A stretch of 64,000 nt of DNA. Source: Cavia porcellus (Eukaryota > Chordata > Mammalia > Rodentia > Caviidae). Made by a program: the position numbers and the translations under genes. This document shows positions 55,095 through 64,000 of this stretch, in pieces. The stretch covers positions 17,606,501 to 17,670,500 of the forward strand of contig NW_026947500.1 of NCBI RefSeq assembly GCF_034190915.1, given 5' to 3'. Position 1 is the stretch's first letter. Each line of letters opens with the position of its first letter. The notes under the pieces are model-generated. The model was not told the DNA's origin. It ran no database searches and saw only the letters and a list, made by a program, of their open reading frames with translations.

Positions 55095-56117
55095 ATGGCC
55101 GAAGGCCAAAGCAAAAAAAAAAAAAAAAAAAACCAAAAAACAAACAAACAAACAAAAAAAACGACACTTACCCTTATGACCACTTCCTCCTCCCTCCCCT
55201 TCAGCTCTGATTACAACTTGCTCTTTCCTTTCTCAAGCACACAAAGAAAAACTCCAATCAGTTCCCCCCATGTCATCAGTGCCCAACCCAAGCGCTGCTT
55301 CCGACCAGAGGAAAAAGCCCAGCCTTCACCTAACTTTCAGCTCGCTCTGTATCCTGCAGAGGAAAAAACCCAACCCCACAAGCTGTGCGCTCCTGTCCAC
55401 ATCCTGGATAAAGGCATCCTTTTTCTTTCTTTTTGCTTCTCTATTGCACTGGAAAACCCTAACACTTATAACAGAAAAAGAGTTCATGTGTTTTCTGGGA
55501 ACATGCAGAGATTTTCTGGGAATTCAAACCCCGCTTCTTTTTACTGCTTTTGGTGTTCTTTCCGGCGGTTGTCACTGCATTGTCAAATGTCTCGGTGCTA
55601 GCGAGTACGATTAGCACTTAGATGGAACCATACTGGAGTAGAGGTGATCTGGAAGTCGCTCTCCCAGTCATTCTAAATCTGAAAATTTTGGCTAGGCCAC
55701 CTGGAGATGGACCTCTGACCTCCAGGCATCCTGTCCTTCAAAATGAGTTAGATCAAGGGCTGAGGATACAGCTCCGTCACAGGGCCTTCCACTAGCTCAC
55801 CAGGTAGGACAGCATGGGGTAAAGCATCAGAATATGACTGGCACTAATACTATACAAAGATGTCTTCCTGCAAATCATTTATAACCTAGTCAGAGAGAGG
55901 TATATGTCTTATTTTTATTTTCAGGGCTCAGGATTGAAATTAGGGTTTTCTGTATGCTGGGTACAAGCTCTGCCTGGGGATCCACCACTGGTTTCCTATG
56001 TAATATCTTCAAGTGCTGTGCATTGAGGGAGATTTTGAGGTTCAGTAGGGTCAGTGGATCCAGAGGTGACTAAATGAACAGATAGTTTATTGCCACAAAG
56101 GAAGAACATTTTCTTAT
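55095..56117. other. no gene recognised
   Basis: It starts with a long A/CA-rich run (55,113-55,160). Open frames at 55,095-55,614 are low-complexity and overlap in two frames without domain support. Confidence 0.35.
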
Positions 56118-56629
56118 TGTTATGCTCTATGCTTATTGCCCTAGTAACCATGAATCTGGAGCACTGACCACATTGTTATAAATTAACTGACTGCATCATC
56201 ATGCTCTTCTGTATGTGTTGATCCCCCCCACCTTAGTAACCTGTTTGCTGTGTCAACTTTTGTTCCCCTTGTAAGAGACAAATGATGCTGTGTCAACCAT
56301 TGTTCCCTTTATGAGACACAAATGTTCCTGGAATTGGCAGACCAAGGGCTATGAATTGGCTAACCACCCACTGTGAAATGCCTCTGACCTCAAGCAAAAG
56401 GGAACAAAGGCCCACCTTGTTTCTGTTTCTCACCGCTATGTACTTAATGATCAATGAGCTAATCATAAATGAACTATAAAAAGTCAAAATTCTAGCTCAG
56501 TTGCGCAGCTTTGCAAATTCCATCTGCACTGTGTTGCTGGGCCACACTAAAATAAAAGCGCTTCTTTTAAAAAGACGTCATCTTGCCCTGTTTTTCATCT
56601 TGAGGGCCCTTTTTTTTTGGGTTGCAACA
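56118..56629 (+). repeat. LTR of a gammaretrovirus-like ERV, copy 1
   Basis: TGTTATGC...TTGCAACA, with a TATA-like 'actataaaaagtc' near 56,473 and AATAAA near 56,550. Its 3' part ('cagctttgcaaattccatct', 'gcactgtgttgctgggcc') matches the copy at 57,047. Confidence 0.7.
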
Positions 56630-56779
56630 GTTAGCTAGTGCTGCTCCATCACCTAATTAGTGTAACACAGATTGAAAGGGGTTCACAAAGGACAAAGACA
56701 TTCATCACTCTGGAAATGAGGTAGGGAAGTAGGGTTGGCAAAGCTGCCTGGGAAGCAGGTGTGATCTGTTCATTACCAA

Positions 56780-57030
56780 GATCCTGGAACACACACACAG
56801 ATACTTCCCAGAACCCTGTTGGTTTTCATTGTCCCTTTGGTTAACAGCTTTAATAATGGCAGCTTTAAGACCTTTGCTAATCCTACTATTGGGCCTTGTA
56901 TTATAAACAAATTGGTAAACTATGTCAAAGTTCGAGTTCAAGCTATAAAGCTTATGATTTTAAAGACACAAGGTTATAAACAGGTATCTATGTCTAAAAA
57001 CCCCATGAGCCAATGATTTGGTTCACTGAC
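56780..57030 (+). pseudogene. env: env C-terminal remnant (transmembrane tail)
   Basis: A short frame contains 'TIGPCIINKLVNYVKVRV' followed by 'QAIKLMILKTQGYKQV', the membrane anchor and cytoplasmic tail pattern of class I (gammaretrovirus-like) Env. It lies just upstream of a PPT-like 'agtggggaatg' and an LTR, its normal place. The rest of env, pol and gag is missing between the two LTRs, so this is a heavily deleted provirus with no function. Confidence 0.65.
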
Positions 57031-57046
57031 TAAAATCAGTGGGGAA

Positions 57047-57540
57047 TGTTATACACTAACAAAAAGAGCTTCATAATGTTTGTATTATGTTTACCAATGC
57101 CCGAGTTATATGACCAAATTACCTGTAGTGCTGTCATACTGTTCTGTGTGCACCATCTCCCTGGGTGACCTGATTGATATGTTCACCATTGTTCCCCTCT
57201 GCAAAGGACAGATGTTATCTAAAATTGAGTACTAAAGTTAATTGACAGAGGATTGTAAATTCCTGTGAGACCTCTCTCCTCTGCAAAGGGAAAAAAAGGT
57301 CTTCCTCATTCCTTAGCAGATCAAGGATTTTCTTATTTCCTGATCCACGCCCATAACCCCTTAGTTGTTAAATTGTGCTTTCTACAAAAAGTCTGGAAAG
57401 TTTTGAGCGAGTTACACAGCTTTTGCAAACTTCAACTGCACTGTGTCACTGGGCCCAGGATAAAATAAATCAGTGCTGCTTTTTGCTCCATTTTTGGGCA
57501 CCAAGTTGGGGGGCTCATTTTTGGGCTACAAGACCACTGT
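57047..57540 (+). repeat. LTR of the same ERV, copy 2 (3')
   Basis: Starts TGTTATACAC; 'cagcttttgcaaacttcaac', 'tgcactgtgtcactgggccc', and AATAAA near 57,463. It is followed by a CT repeat, so its end is blurred. Confidence 0.65.
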
Positions 57541-57569
57541 TTCTCTCTCTCTGTCTCTCTGTCTCTCTG

Positions 57570-57628
<59 letters not shown>
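57541..57628 (+). repeat. (CT)n microsatellite
   Basis: CT with interspersed GT, then about 26 pure CT units. Confidence 0.95.
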
Positions 57629-57633
<5 letters not shown>

Positions 57634-58979
57634 GTCAATTCTTTGTTCAAGATGAAAAGAATCTGGAATATAACTCCAGATAGAGAGGTTAGCAGCCCAG
57701 AGCCAGGTAAAATTTAGTGGGAGAGCCACTATTACAAGCTGGTTTCCCAGTAACATTTTTTACAAACCAGCAAGGAGAAAAATTCAGGTGCTAGAGATGA
57801 AGTTAAGAGCCAAAGCTGGGCAAATTTTTGTTTCTCTCTGATATTTTGCTTCTTCTCCACTATCCTCTATCCCCTGGGCTGGGAATATAGGGGATTGTTC
57901 CCTGCTGCTTTTCTGGTCATGGGGAATGGGGGAAGGCAATACAGGCCTTTGTTTTCCTTTGTAGCCACTTGTATTCACCTTGCCTTGTGGTCTGTGTATT
58001 TATTGTGAACTTTGCTAAATTACCAAAGCAACAGAGTATCCTGGATGATCCATCCTGAGGTCCCCACTTGTCTCTTAGGGGGTGTGGCATTTCTCTCATC
58101 TGTGTGATGACTCTGGGAGGTCTCCTTGACCTCCCCACAGTCATTAAATCAAGTCCACTTCCTCCAGGAACCCAGTGCCCCGGGGAACCCATTCCCTTAT
58201 TATGCATCTCAGACTTTAAGACTCACAGGTCAAGCCCAGAGGGATGCTCCTCACTGTTGTACTTCAGAATCTGTCCTGCCCCAGGAGAAATCCCAAGGGT
58301 GAGAGAAAACACTCAAGATCACACCCCTTTCCAGTTGCAGATGTGTGCTTCTGAGATGAAGTGGAAGCAAAGGCCGAAGTTTAATCCACACTACCACCTT
58401 CCAATAAAACCACCACACATTGACTAGATTCTGTCTCTGATGGGGCTCAGGACGTTACCCCCAAAGCCTCCAGCTTAGCCCAGGAAATAGCAGCAGAAGC
58501 TGAAATTCCCCTATCACCTTCTCTTCACTCTTCTGTCCTAAGGTGGGCACAAACCTTTTATTCCTTATCTGGAGGAAAAGAGCACAGGGACACAGAAAAA
58601 TCTAAGCAGGCAAACGTTGCTAAATGTGCCCCGGGTGCTACCACTGTCTCAGCCCCTTGTCCAATCTCTCTTCTCTATGGGTTTCCACTCTTTGTCAATT
58701 TCAGAATCAAAACACTGTACTTCTTTTTCTGAGGTCTGTCACCTCTGCTCAACTATGGTCCAAAAATAATCAGTGAAAAATTCTAGGAAGAAACAATGTG
58801 AAAGTTTAAATTTTCATTTTGTTCCAAGTGGTGCAGTGGGATCTCTTGTCCAGGGCATTCACATGACGTGGCCAACACCCACTGGCCAATTAATTACTGG
58901 CTTAGTCACTTTCTCAGGGCTGGGATGCAATATCCAACACACACAGGGTTTATTTTTGGTTCAGGTCCTTAGCCTTCAG
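57629..58979. other. no gene recognised
   Basis: The words 'cagaatctg', 'ccccaggagaaatccca' and 'gagagaaaacactcaagatc' at 58,265-58,322 recur at 59,390-59,460, so part is an unnamed repeat. Confidence 0.4.
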
Positions 58980-58984
58980 TTGGC

Positions 58985-59370
58985 CAGTTCCAAGGTAGGA
59001 AGTGTTATGGTTGATACACTGTGTCAATTTGAGAAGTTGAAGAGACTCAGCAGGGAACCAAGGCCTTTACTTTGTAAACATCCTAAGCCTGTGCAAGAGG
59101 AGGCCACAGAGATGATGTGACTCTCCCTGGGCTAGGGTGGTGGTGGTGGTGGTGGCCTCATACAGTATAAGGTAGGAGAAGAGGCTTGTTCTCCCCTCCT
59201 TTTTGCTCTTGCTACTTTTGCTGTCTTCTGCTGCCTTGAAATGTTGCCCCTCTGTCAAGCCACCCTGCCTTGGAGCCAGCTGATTATGGACTGAAACCTC
59301 CACAACTGTGAGCTAAATAAACCTTTCCTTCCTGCATTTTGAGTGTTGGGTATCTTGTCTCAGCAATGCT
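58985..59370 (+). repeat. LTR-like repeat with AATAAA, similar to 26.64 kb copy
   Basis: 'tgttatggttgatacactg' start; 'ctgattatggactgaaacct' and 'gctaaataaacctttccttc' near the end. A (GGT)n stretch lies at 59,139-59,156. Confidence 0.55.
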
Positions 59371-60739
59371 GTACTTCAGAATCTGTTGTACTTCAGAATC
59401 TGCTGCCCCAGGAGAAATCCCATGGGTGAGAGAAAACACTCAAGATCGGATCCCTTTTCAGTTGCAGATGACAGAAGGCATAGCAGGAGGGCCCGGCAGA
59501 GGAAAGCTACTATCCTCCTTCCTGGAAGCTAGGAAGCACAGAGTGAAGGGAGGAGCCAAAGAGGAGAGTCACCTCCTGTGACTTGCCCCTGTGGACCAGA
59601 TCTTTCCTCCCAGCAGTAAGTCAGCTATAATTCCATCACCTTCCAAAAGCCCCACCTATGAGTGCTTGAGGCTTGTGGGGCACATTCAGAGGTGAACCAC
59701 AGCAGCTGGCTATTAGCTCAGCTACGGTGATATCACATAGCAGAGTTCAGGGTGCCTCTACTGAGTTTAATCAACGGCCCCACATGACAGCAGAGTGAGC
59801 CTTCATTGCTATCATGCTCTATTTTGTTATCTTGATTATTTAGTTGTTATAATTGCTCAGTCTTGAAAGTTATACTTGTACTATTTCAGCATTAGTTATT
59901 ATTGTTAATCTCTTACTGTGCTTCATTTAGAGATTAAACTTCATCCGAGGCATGTATGTATTTATGGAAAAGCACAGTACATCCAGGACTCGGTACTGTG
60001 GACAGGTTCAGGCAGCCATGGGAATACGTGCCCTGTAGCCCCTGTACATGTTTCCCTGTCCTGTTCCTTTGGATCTTTGTTTTGAAAGACTTCTGTGTTA
60101 CCCCAAACTTACATAAGATAATTTTATATGGTAAAAACTTTTGGTCCAACTTTTGTTATAGGAATCTTAGCTAGAACCAGTTTTGAGAAGGAAAAGACAC
60201 TGTTTTTTCTGACATCTCCAAGACTCTGGACGTTGGTCTCCACTTCTGTGACACTGAGAATCAGGTCTGATTCAGACTGACTAGTTAAGTCACGGACAAA
60301 AGGATGGATTTTGAGATGGAAGAAGTTGGTTTTGCTTTGCTGGTGTGGAAACATTTTTCTTGAGGACAGCAGGACACACCTTGGGGTACACTTGGAGGTT
60401 TTCTGCAGGTCTTACCAACTCCAAATATAGGAAGAAAAATCCTGTCTGCTCTTACCAAAGTCTGAGTGGGAGATGTCCATTGCACAAACCAGGACTTCTT
60501 GGTAAGGAAGAATACTCAAAAGTGCCTGGAGAAATAAGAACACCCCAAAGTACTCCTGTAAGCTATTAAAATACCCTCTGTGCACACCTGGCATAGTAGT
60601 GTGTGCCTAATACAGAAGGACCCCAAAGTTTGGGCCCAGCCTGGTAAATTAGTGAGAATTTATCTCAAAATTAACAAAAAAAAGATAAGCTGGTATAGAG
60701 AACTCCTTCTCATCCTCATTGTGGATCAGGAAGATTTAT
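59371..60739. other. no gene recognised
   Basis: It includes the short repeat shared with 58,265-58,322 and a degraded B1-like SINE at about 60,590-60,690. Nothing else was identified. Confidence 0.35.
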
Positions 60740-60847
60740 AATTGTAACCCCAAGGAGAAGTTATTGGAATTCTAGTAAGTTAATTCCAGTCTACCACTTC
60801 CAGTGCAACCCAAGCTATGAATAAAGACATTAAGACATCTGCACAGT
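60740..60847 (+). repeat. third partial copy of the 22.8-kb inverted-repeat arm
   Basis: 'cttccagtgcaaccc' and 'gaataaagacattaag' match the non-SINE part of the arms at 22,830-22,885. It is cut by the next LTR. Confidence 0.55.
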
Positions 60848-61429
60848 TGTGGGGAGCCAAAGACTCCTAGGTCCAGCCAAGATGGTGGTTCACTGGAACA
60901 AAGACTACAATCCAGAGCCCAATCTGGAATTTATTGATTCTCCATGAGGGGAGTGGCTTGGGGATGAGTGACAGTGAGAGTGGCGGGCTAGAAATACTGT
61001 GAGCTGGGCTGGGTAGGAGGTCTGAGATCCCCTCTGCATATACAGAGGGCAAGAAATGCAGGGAGAGCAATCTGAATAATACAACTGAGGTAGACTCTAA
61101 TAATCTGGGGTCAGTGCTTCAGCTCTGATGTACAACTTTTTTGCCCTGGGAAGTCACAGCTTTCAGCATAAAGCACTATCCCGCCCAGCTCAACCATTTG
61201 TTTGGGGAGTCACTGGGCGGGGTAACACTGACCTGTCACCTTGATTCAGAGATTACGCCTCAGCCAGCCCAATTTACATTGCTTAAGGCCAATTGAAGGG
61301 ACAAAGAAATAACCCAGCCAGCTCTGTACTTATCAGTACATGGAGATAGGGCCAGGTTTATCCAAAATGGAGACAAATGCTCTTGTTTTCAAGGAGAGTC
61401 AGGGAAAGTTGTCTGGGTGGTTCCCCACA
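60848..61429 (-). repeat. solo LTR, minus strand, class II-like
   Basis: Ends are TGTGGGGA...TTCCCCACA in either reading. Minus-strand AATAAA (plus 'aatttattgattc' near 60,930) places the 3' end at the left. 582 bp. No target duplication was confirmed. Confidence 0.6.
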
Positions 61430-61589
61430 AGCTGGGTGTGGTAGTGTATTCCTGTTATCCTAGCACTGGGGAGACTGAGGAAGGAGGATCACAAGTTCAA
61501 GGCCAAATACCAAAAAGTACATTTTAAAAAATTGAAGAAGGGTTGAACTATAGTTCAGTGTAAAGCCCTGGGTTCAATATCTAAGACTG

Positions 61590-61700
61590 AAAAAAAAAAA
61601 AGATACAGAGAGATCGGGAGAGAGAAACAGAGAGAAGAGGAAGGAATAGGGAGAAGAGGAAGGAAGAAAGAAAGGAGGGAAGGGAAGAAACAGACAGATG
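61590..61700 (+). repeat. purine-rich low-complexity tract
   Basis: A-rich run then GA/GGAA-rich sequence following a degraded SINE tail. Confidence 0.8.
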
Positions 61701-61769
61701 AATTATCTTTATGGATGAAAGGGTTTTGGCCCAGACAGGACTCTCTAGCCAGGAAAGACTCAACTGGAA

Positions 61770-62080
61770 GCAGGAAGCCCCATCTCCCCTGCCCCTAGGA
61801 AGTTACGTGTGACGCCATCTTCCCGCCCCTGGAAATTTACATATGGCGCCAAACCTAGGACCAATGGGCTACCTGTGCATCCCTAATGCCCGCCTTAGGT
61901 TCCACCCCAAACCGAGGCTATTTACAGGCCCCCACGCCACGTGTCCACCGGAGAGATCGCCGGACGCCAGCGGTGGGGGTGCCGGTCATCTCTCTCCGTT
62001 TTCTCAGAATAAAGGCCGCTTTTTATTTTATATTTCTCATCTTTTGGAAATATTTTTCATCTTTTGGAAATAATCCTAGC
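61770..62080 (+). repeat. LTR-like segment, CpG-containing
   Basis: Higher G+C than its flanks, CCAAT at 61,861-61,865 and AATAAA at 62,008-62,013 in 'tctcagaataaaggcc', a common ERV R-region style. Edges are unknown. Confidence 0.45.
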
Positions 62081-62089
62081 AATGGAAAA

Positions 62090-62136
62090 TAAGAGAAGAA
62101 GAAGGAGGAGGAGGAGGAGGAGGAGAAGAAAAGAAA
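62090..62136 (+). repeat. (GAA/GGA)n repeat
   Basis: AAGAAGAAGGAGGAGG-type triplets. The arginine-rich frame across it is an artefact. Confidence 0.9.
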
Positions 62137-62280
62137 CCAAAAATCCAACATCAGCAAAGAACAAACTTCTCTCCCTTTCTCATAGAATCTCTCTCTGTAA
62201 ATGTGTCTTCAGTGGGTATAAAAGCCTCTTTCAGCCTCTCAGAATTCTGGACTCTGTCTTTTGTGGTCTGTGACACTCAT

Positions 62281-62964
62281 CTTTGAAATACCAACACCAG
62301 GAAGAGAAGGTCCTGGGTGGAGGCTGTGCACCCTTGTCCCGACTCCAAGTTGCAGGTGTTCCTGCTACAATGGGCTGAGGCACATGGCTGTACAGAGGGG
62401 CACCTTTCTCCCTGTCTTCGCAGTCCCTCCAGGAGATGGCCTGTGATGCAGTGCCTTCAGTTTAATGCCTACTCCATCATGGAGCTGGGTCTCACTGTGT
62501 TGCGAGGCTGGCCTCAAACGACCTTCCCGCCTCAGCCTCCTGAGGAGCTGGCACACAAAGACACAGCTCTGTCCAGTTTGAAAACTGTTTTCTTTCTTTT
62601 CTGCCTTCAAGAAGAGGTCATGGGGCTTGAGAAGAAATTCTGAGTTTAATTCTATTCTCCCAGCTCTGGTCCGGAGCAGCTCCCAGGTGCCCACAGTGGG
62701 TCTGACGCAGGAGGAGACCTCAGGCAGAGAGACCACAGGCACATTCAACACTGATAAACCTCCCCGGGTGGTTCCAGAGTGCAGTGTGGCCCAAGGATGT
62801 GCTAGCAGCTGTACTAAGCTCTGAGGAAGACCTTGTGCCTGGGGCATCAAGATGGGCCACTGTGGACGAGAGAGGAAGGGCTCACACGGTAAGACAGGAG
62901 GGTGGGGAGGGATCTGTCTGGATCTTTTATAACAACTCTCCCGAGAAGGAGCCGTGATCCTGGT
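62281..62964. other. no gene recognised
   Basis: A diverged minus-strand B1-like SINE is at about 62,475-62,555. The open frame on the minus strand (62,979-62,365) spans that SINE and has no domain. Confidence 0.4.
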
Positions 62965-63060
62965 CAGACATGGTAACACATGCTGACCGTCCCAGCACCC
63001 TGGGAGGCTGAGGCGGGAAGATCACAAGTTCGAAATCAGTCTGGACAAATTGACAATTTA
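62965..63060 (+). repeat. B1/Alu-like SINE, diverged
   Basis: 'accctgggaggctgaggcgg' and 'cacaagttcgaaatcagtct'; a partial ID follows at about 63,090-63,140. Confidence 0.65.
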
Positions 63061-63179
63061 ATGAATGTTTGCCTTAATAACGTTAAAAGTAAGGGGTTGA
63101 GAATGTAATTTAGCACTAGGTCCTAGGTTCAATCCTCAGTTGAGAGAAAGACAGGAAGAGAACTGCCAAACATGATAGT

Positions 63180-63836
63180 ACACAACTATTTTTTTTTTAA
63201 TTTTATGTAAGGAGAAAAAAAGAAAAAAAAAAGGGTACAAGTTATACAGAATTTCAGAAAAAATAAACTAGGAAATCACTAGTTAATTGCATACTGTCAT
63301 CTTAGAAATAGTTGTTAATTAAAGCATATAGAGGGGACTTTCAAACAGTGAGACTGCAAACAGTTTGTTCAATAATCCAACAAAACTCAGTAATATGGTT
63401 ATCTATCTTATACACTTAAATATACATGCAGTTATATCTTTTAGAGAACTTTCTTTTCTTTTGTACAATGACAATTAAACATTTTGGGTTTTATTACTCC
63501 CACAGTTCTTATTACTTTTTTTTGAAGAAAGTAAAACCAAATGTGACATACCAGGACAGAGTCAGTCAAATCAAAAGGATGGACATAATACATAATGTAA
63601 AAACAAAATACAAGGTGATCAACAATGGTTACTATAATGCCTCGTTATCGTAAAAAGAATTGCCTATATCATCAGTTATAATAAAATTGAACAAAACAGT
63701 AAAGAATAAGACCAATAAAACCAAAACATTGGAGACATTAGAGGACTTCAAAAGAAGATATTAGTCAACCAGAATGGGCGTCACAATGAATCTTATTGTC
63801 TTCATAGTTGTTGCCTAGACTTTCAAACTTGGTGAT
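63180..63836 (-). mobile_element. HAL1-like 3' end, second copy
   Basis: It matches 2820-3600 in the same orientation ('aggaaatcactagttaattg', 'caaacagtgagactgcaaac', 'cagtaatatggttatc') and starts with the same T-rich (A tail) edge. It is 5'-truncated and joins a B1-like SINE at 63,838. Confidence 0.65.
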
Positions 63837-63837
63837 A

Positions 63838-63935
63838 GTATACAACTGTAATTCCCACCCAGGAGGCTGAGGCCAGCCTGGAGTTATGTAGTGAGTTCAA
63901 GGCCAGCCTGAAATACAGTGAGTCCTTGTCTTAAC
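63838..63935 (+). repeat. B1/Alu-like SINE, diverged
   Basis: 'acccaggaggctgaggccag' and 'gttcaaggccagcctgaaat', then an A-rich end. Confidence 0.65.
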
Positions 63936-64000
63936 AACAAACAAAAACCAAACAGCTCTAAGTTCCTGTGGGAAAAACCTGAACTCCTGGGGGCCGTGCC

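Noticed and set aside
57432..57756. Ser/Leu-rich or Arg/Glu-rich frames
   Set aside because: Translation of the CT microsatellite at 57,541-57,628.
62365..62979. 204-codon minus-strand frame
   Set aside because: It spans a minus-strand B1-like SINE and has no domain or promoter context.
1..64000. CRISPR arrays, bacterial operons, rRNA genes
   Set aside because: No regularly spaced direct repeats with unique spacers, and none of these belongs in this mammalian context.

Overview
This is nuclear DNA from a mammal, most likely a rodent outside the mouse/rat group. Two short repeat types fill it: a tRNA-Ala-like ID SINE (box A 'ggggatttagctcag', box B 'gagttcgatccc', A-rich tail) and a B1/Alu-like SINE. 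Remnants of MaLR LTRs, Tigger DNA transposons and ancient L1 are also present. The species call is an inference from repeat style only. No intact host protein-coding gene was recognised.

Layout. 1-18.6 kb is SINE-rich, with a degraded minus-strand L1-type element that carries ORF1 but no visible ORF2 (HAL1-like, about 2.8-6.25 kb), MaLR LTRs and two Tigger fragments. 18.66-20.06 kb is a strong CpG island with splice-donor motifs facing both ways, so it is probably a bidirectional promoter; its genes could not be named. 20-44 kb is again repeats. It includes a SINE-containing inverted repeat (22.7-23.5 kb), several solo LTRs, an MLT1-like LTR nested in L1, and a processed, frameshifted RNF5 pseudogene (40.66-41.56 kb, minus).

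The main feature is an almost complete class II (betaretrovirus/IAP-like) endogenous retrovirus at 44,840-51,447. It has 421/422-bp LTRs that are nearly identical, a 6-bp target duplication (ACTTGC), an intact gag, a frameshift-linked dUTPase-protease, and a pol broken by one in-frame TGA. It has no env. It landed inside an older solo LTR, whose halves flank it (44,550-44,839 and 51,454-51,791). Other copies of that LTR at 30.3-31.1 kb and 53.2-53.7 kb show the same kind of element, and the 30.3-kb copy shows the unoccupied target.

51.8-64 kb holds further nested LTRs, an env-tail remnant beside an LTR (gammaretrovirus-like, 56.1-57.5 kb), another minus-strand LTR (60.85-61.43 kb), and a second copy of the HAL1-like 3' end (63.18-63.84 kb). 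Gag, Pro and Pol would be made as one nested set of polyproteins through two -1 frameshifts. With pol interrupted and env missing, the copy should not spread on its own, though its LTRs and gag could still be expressed.
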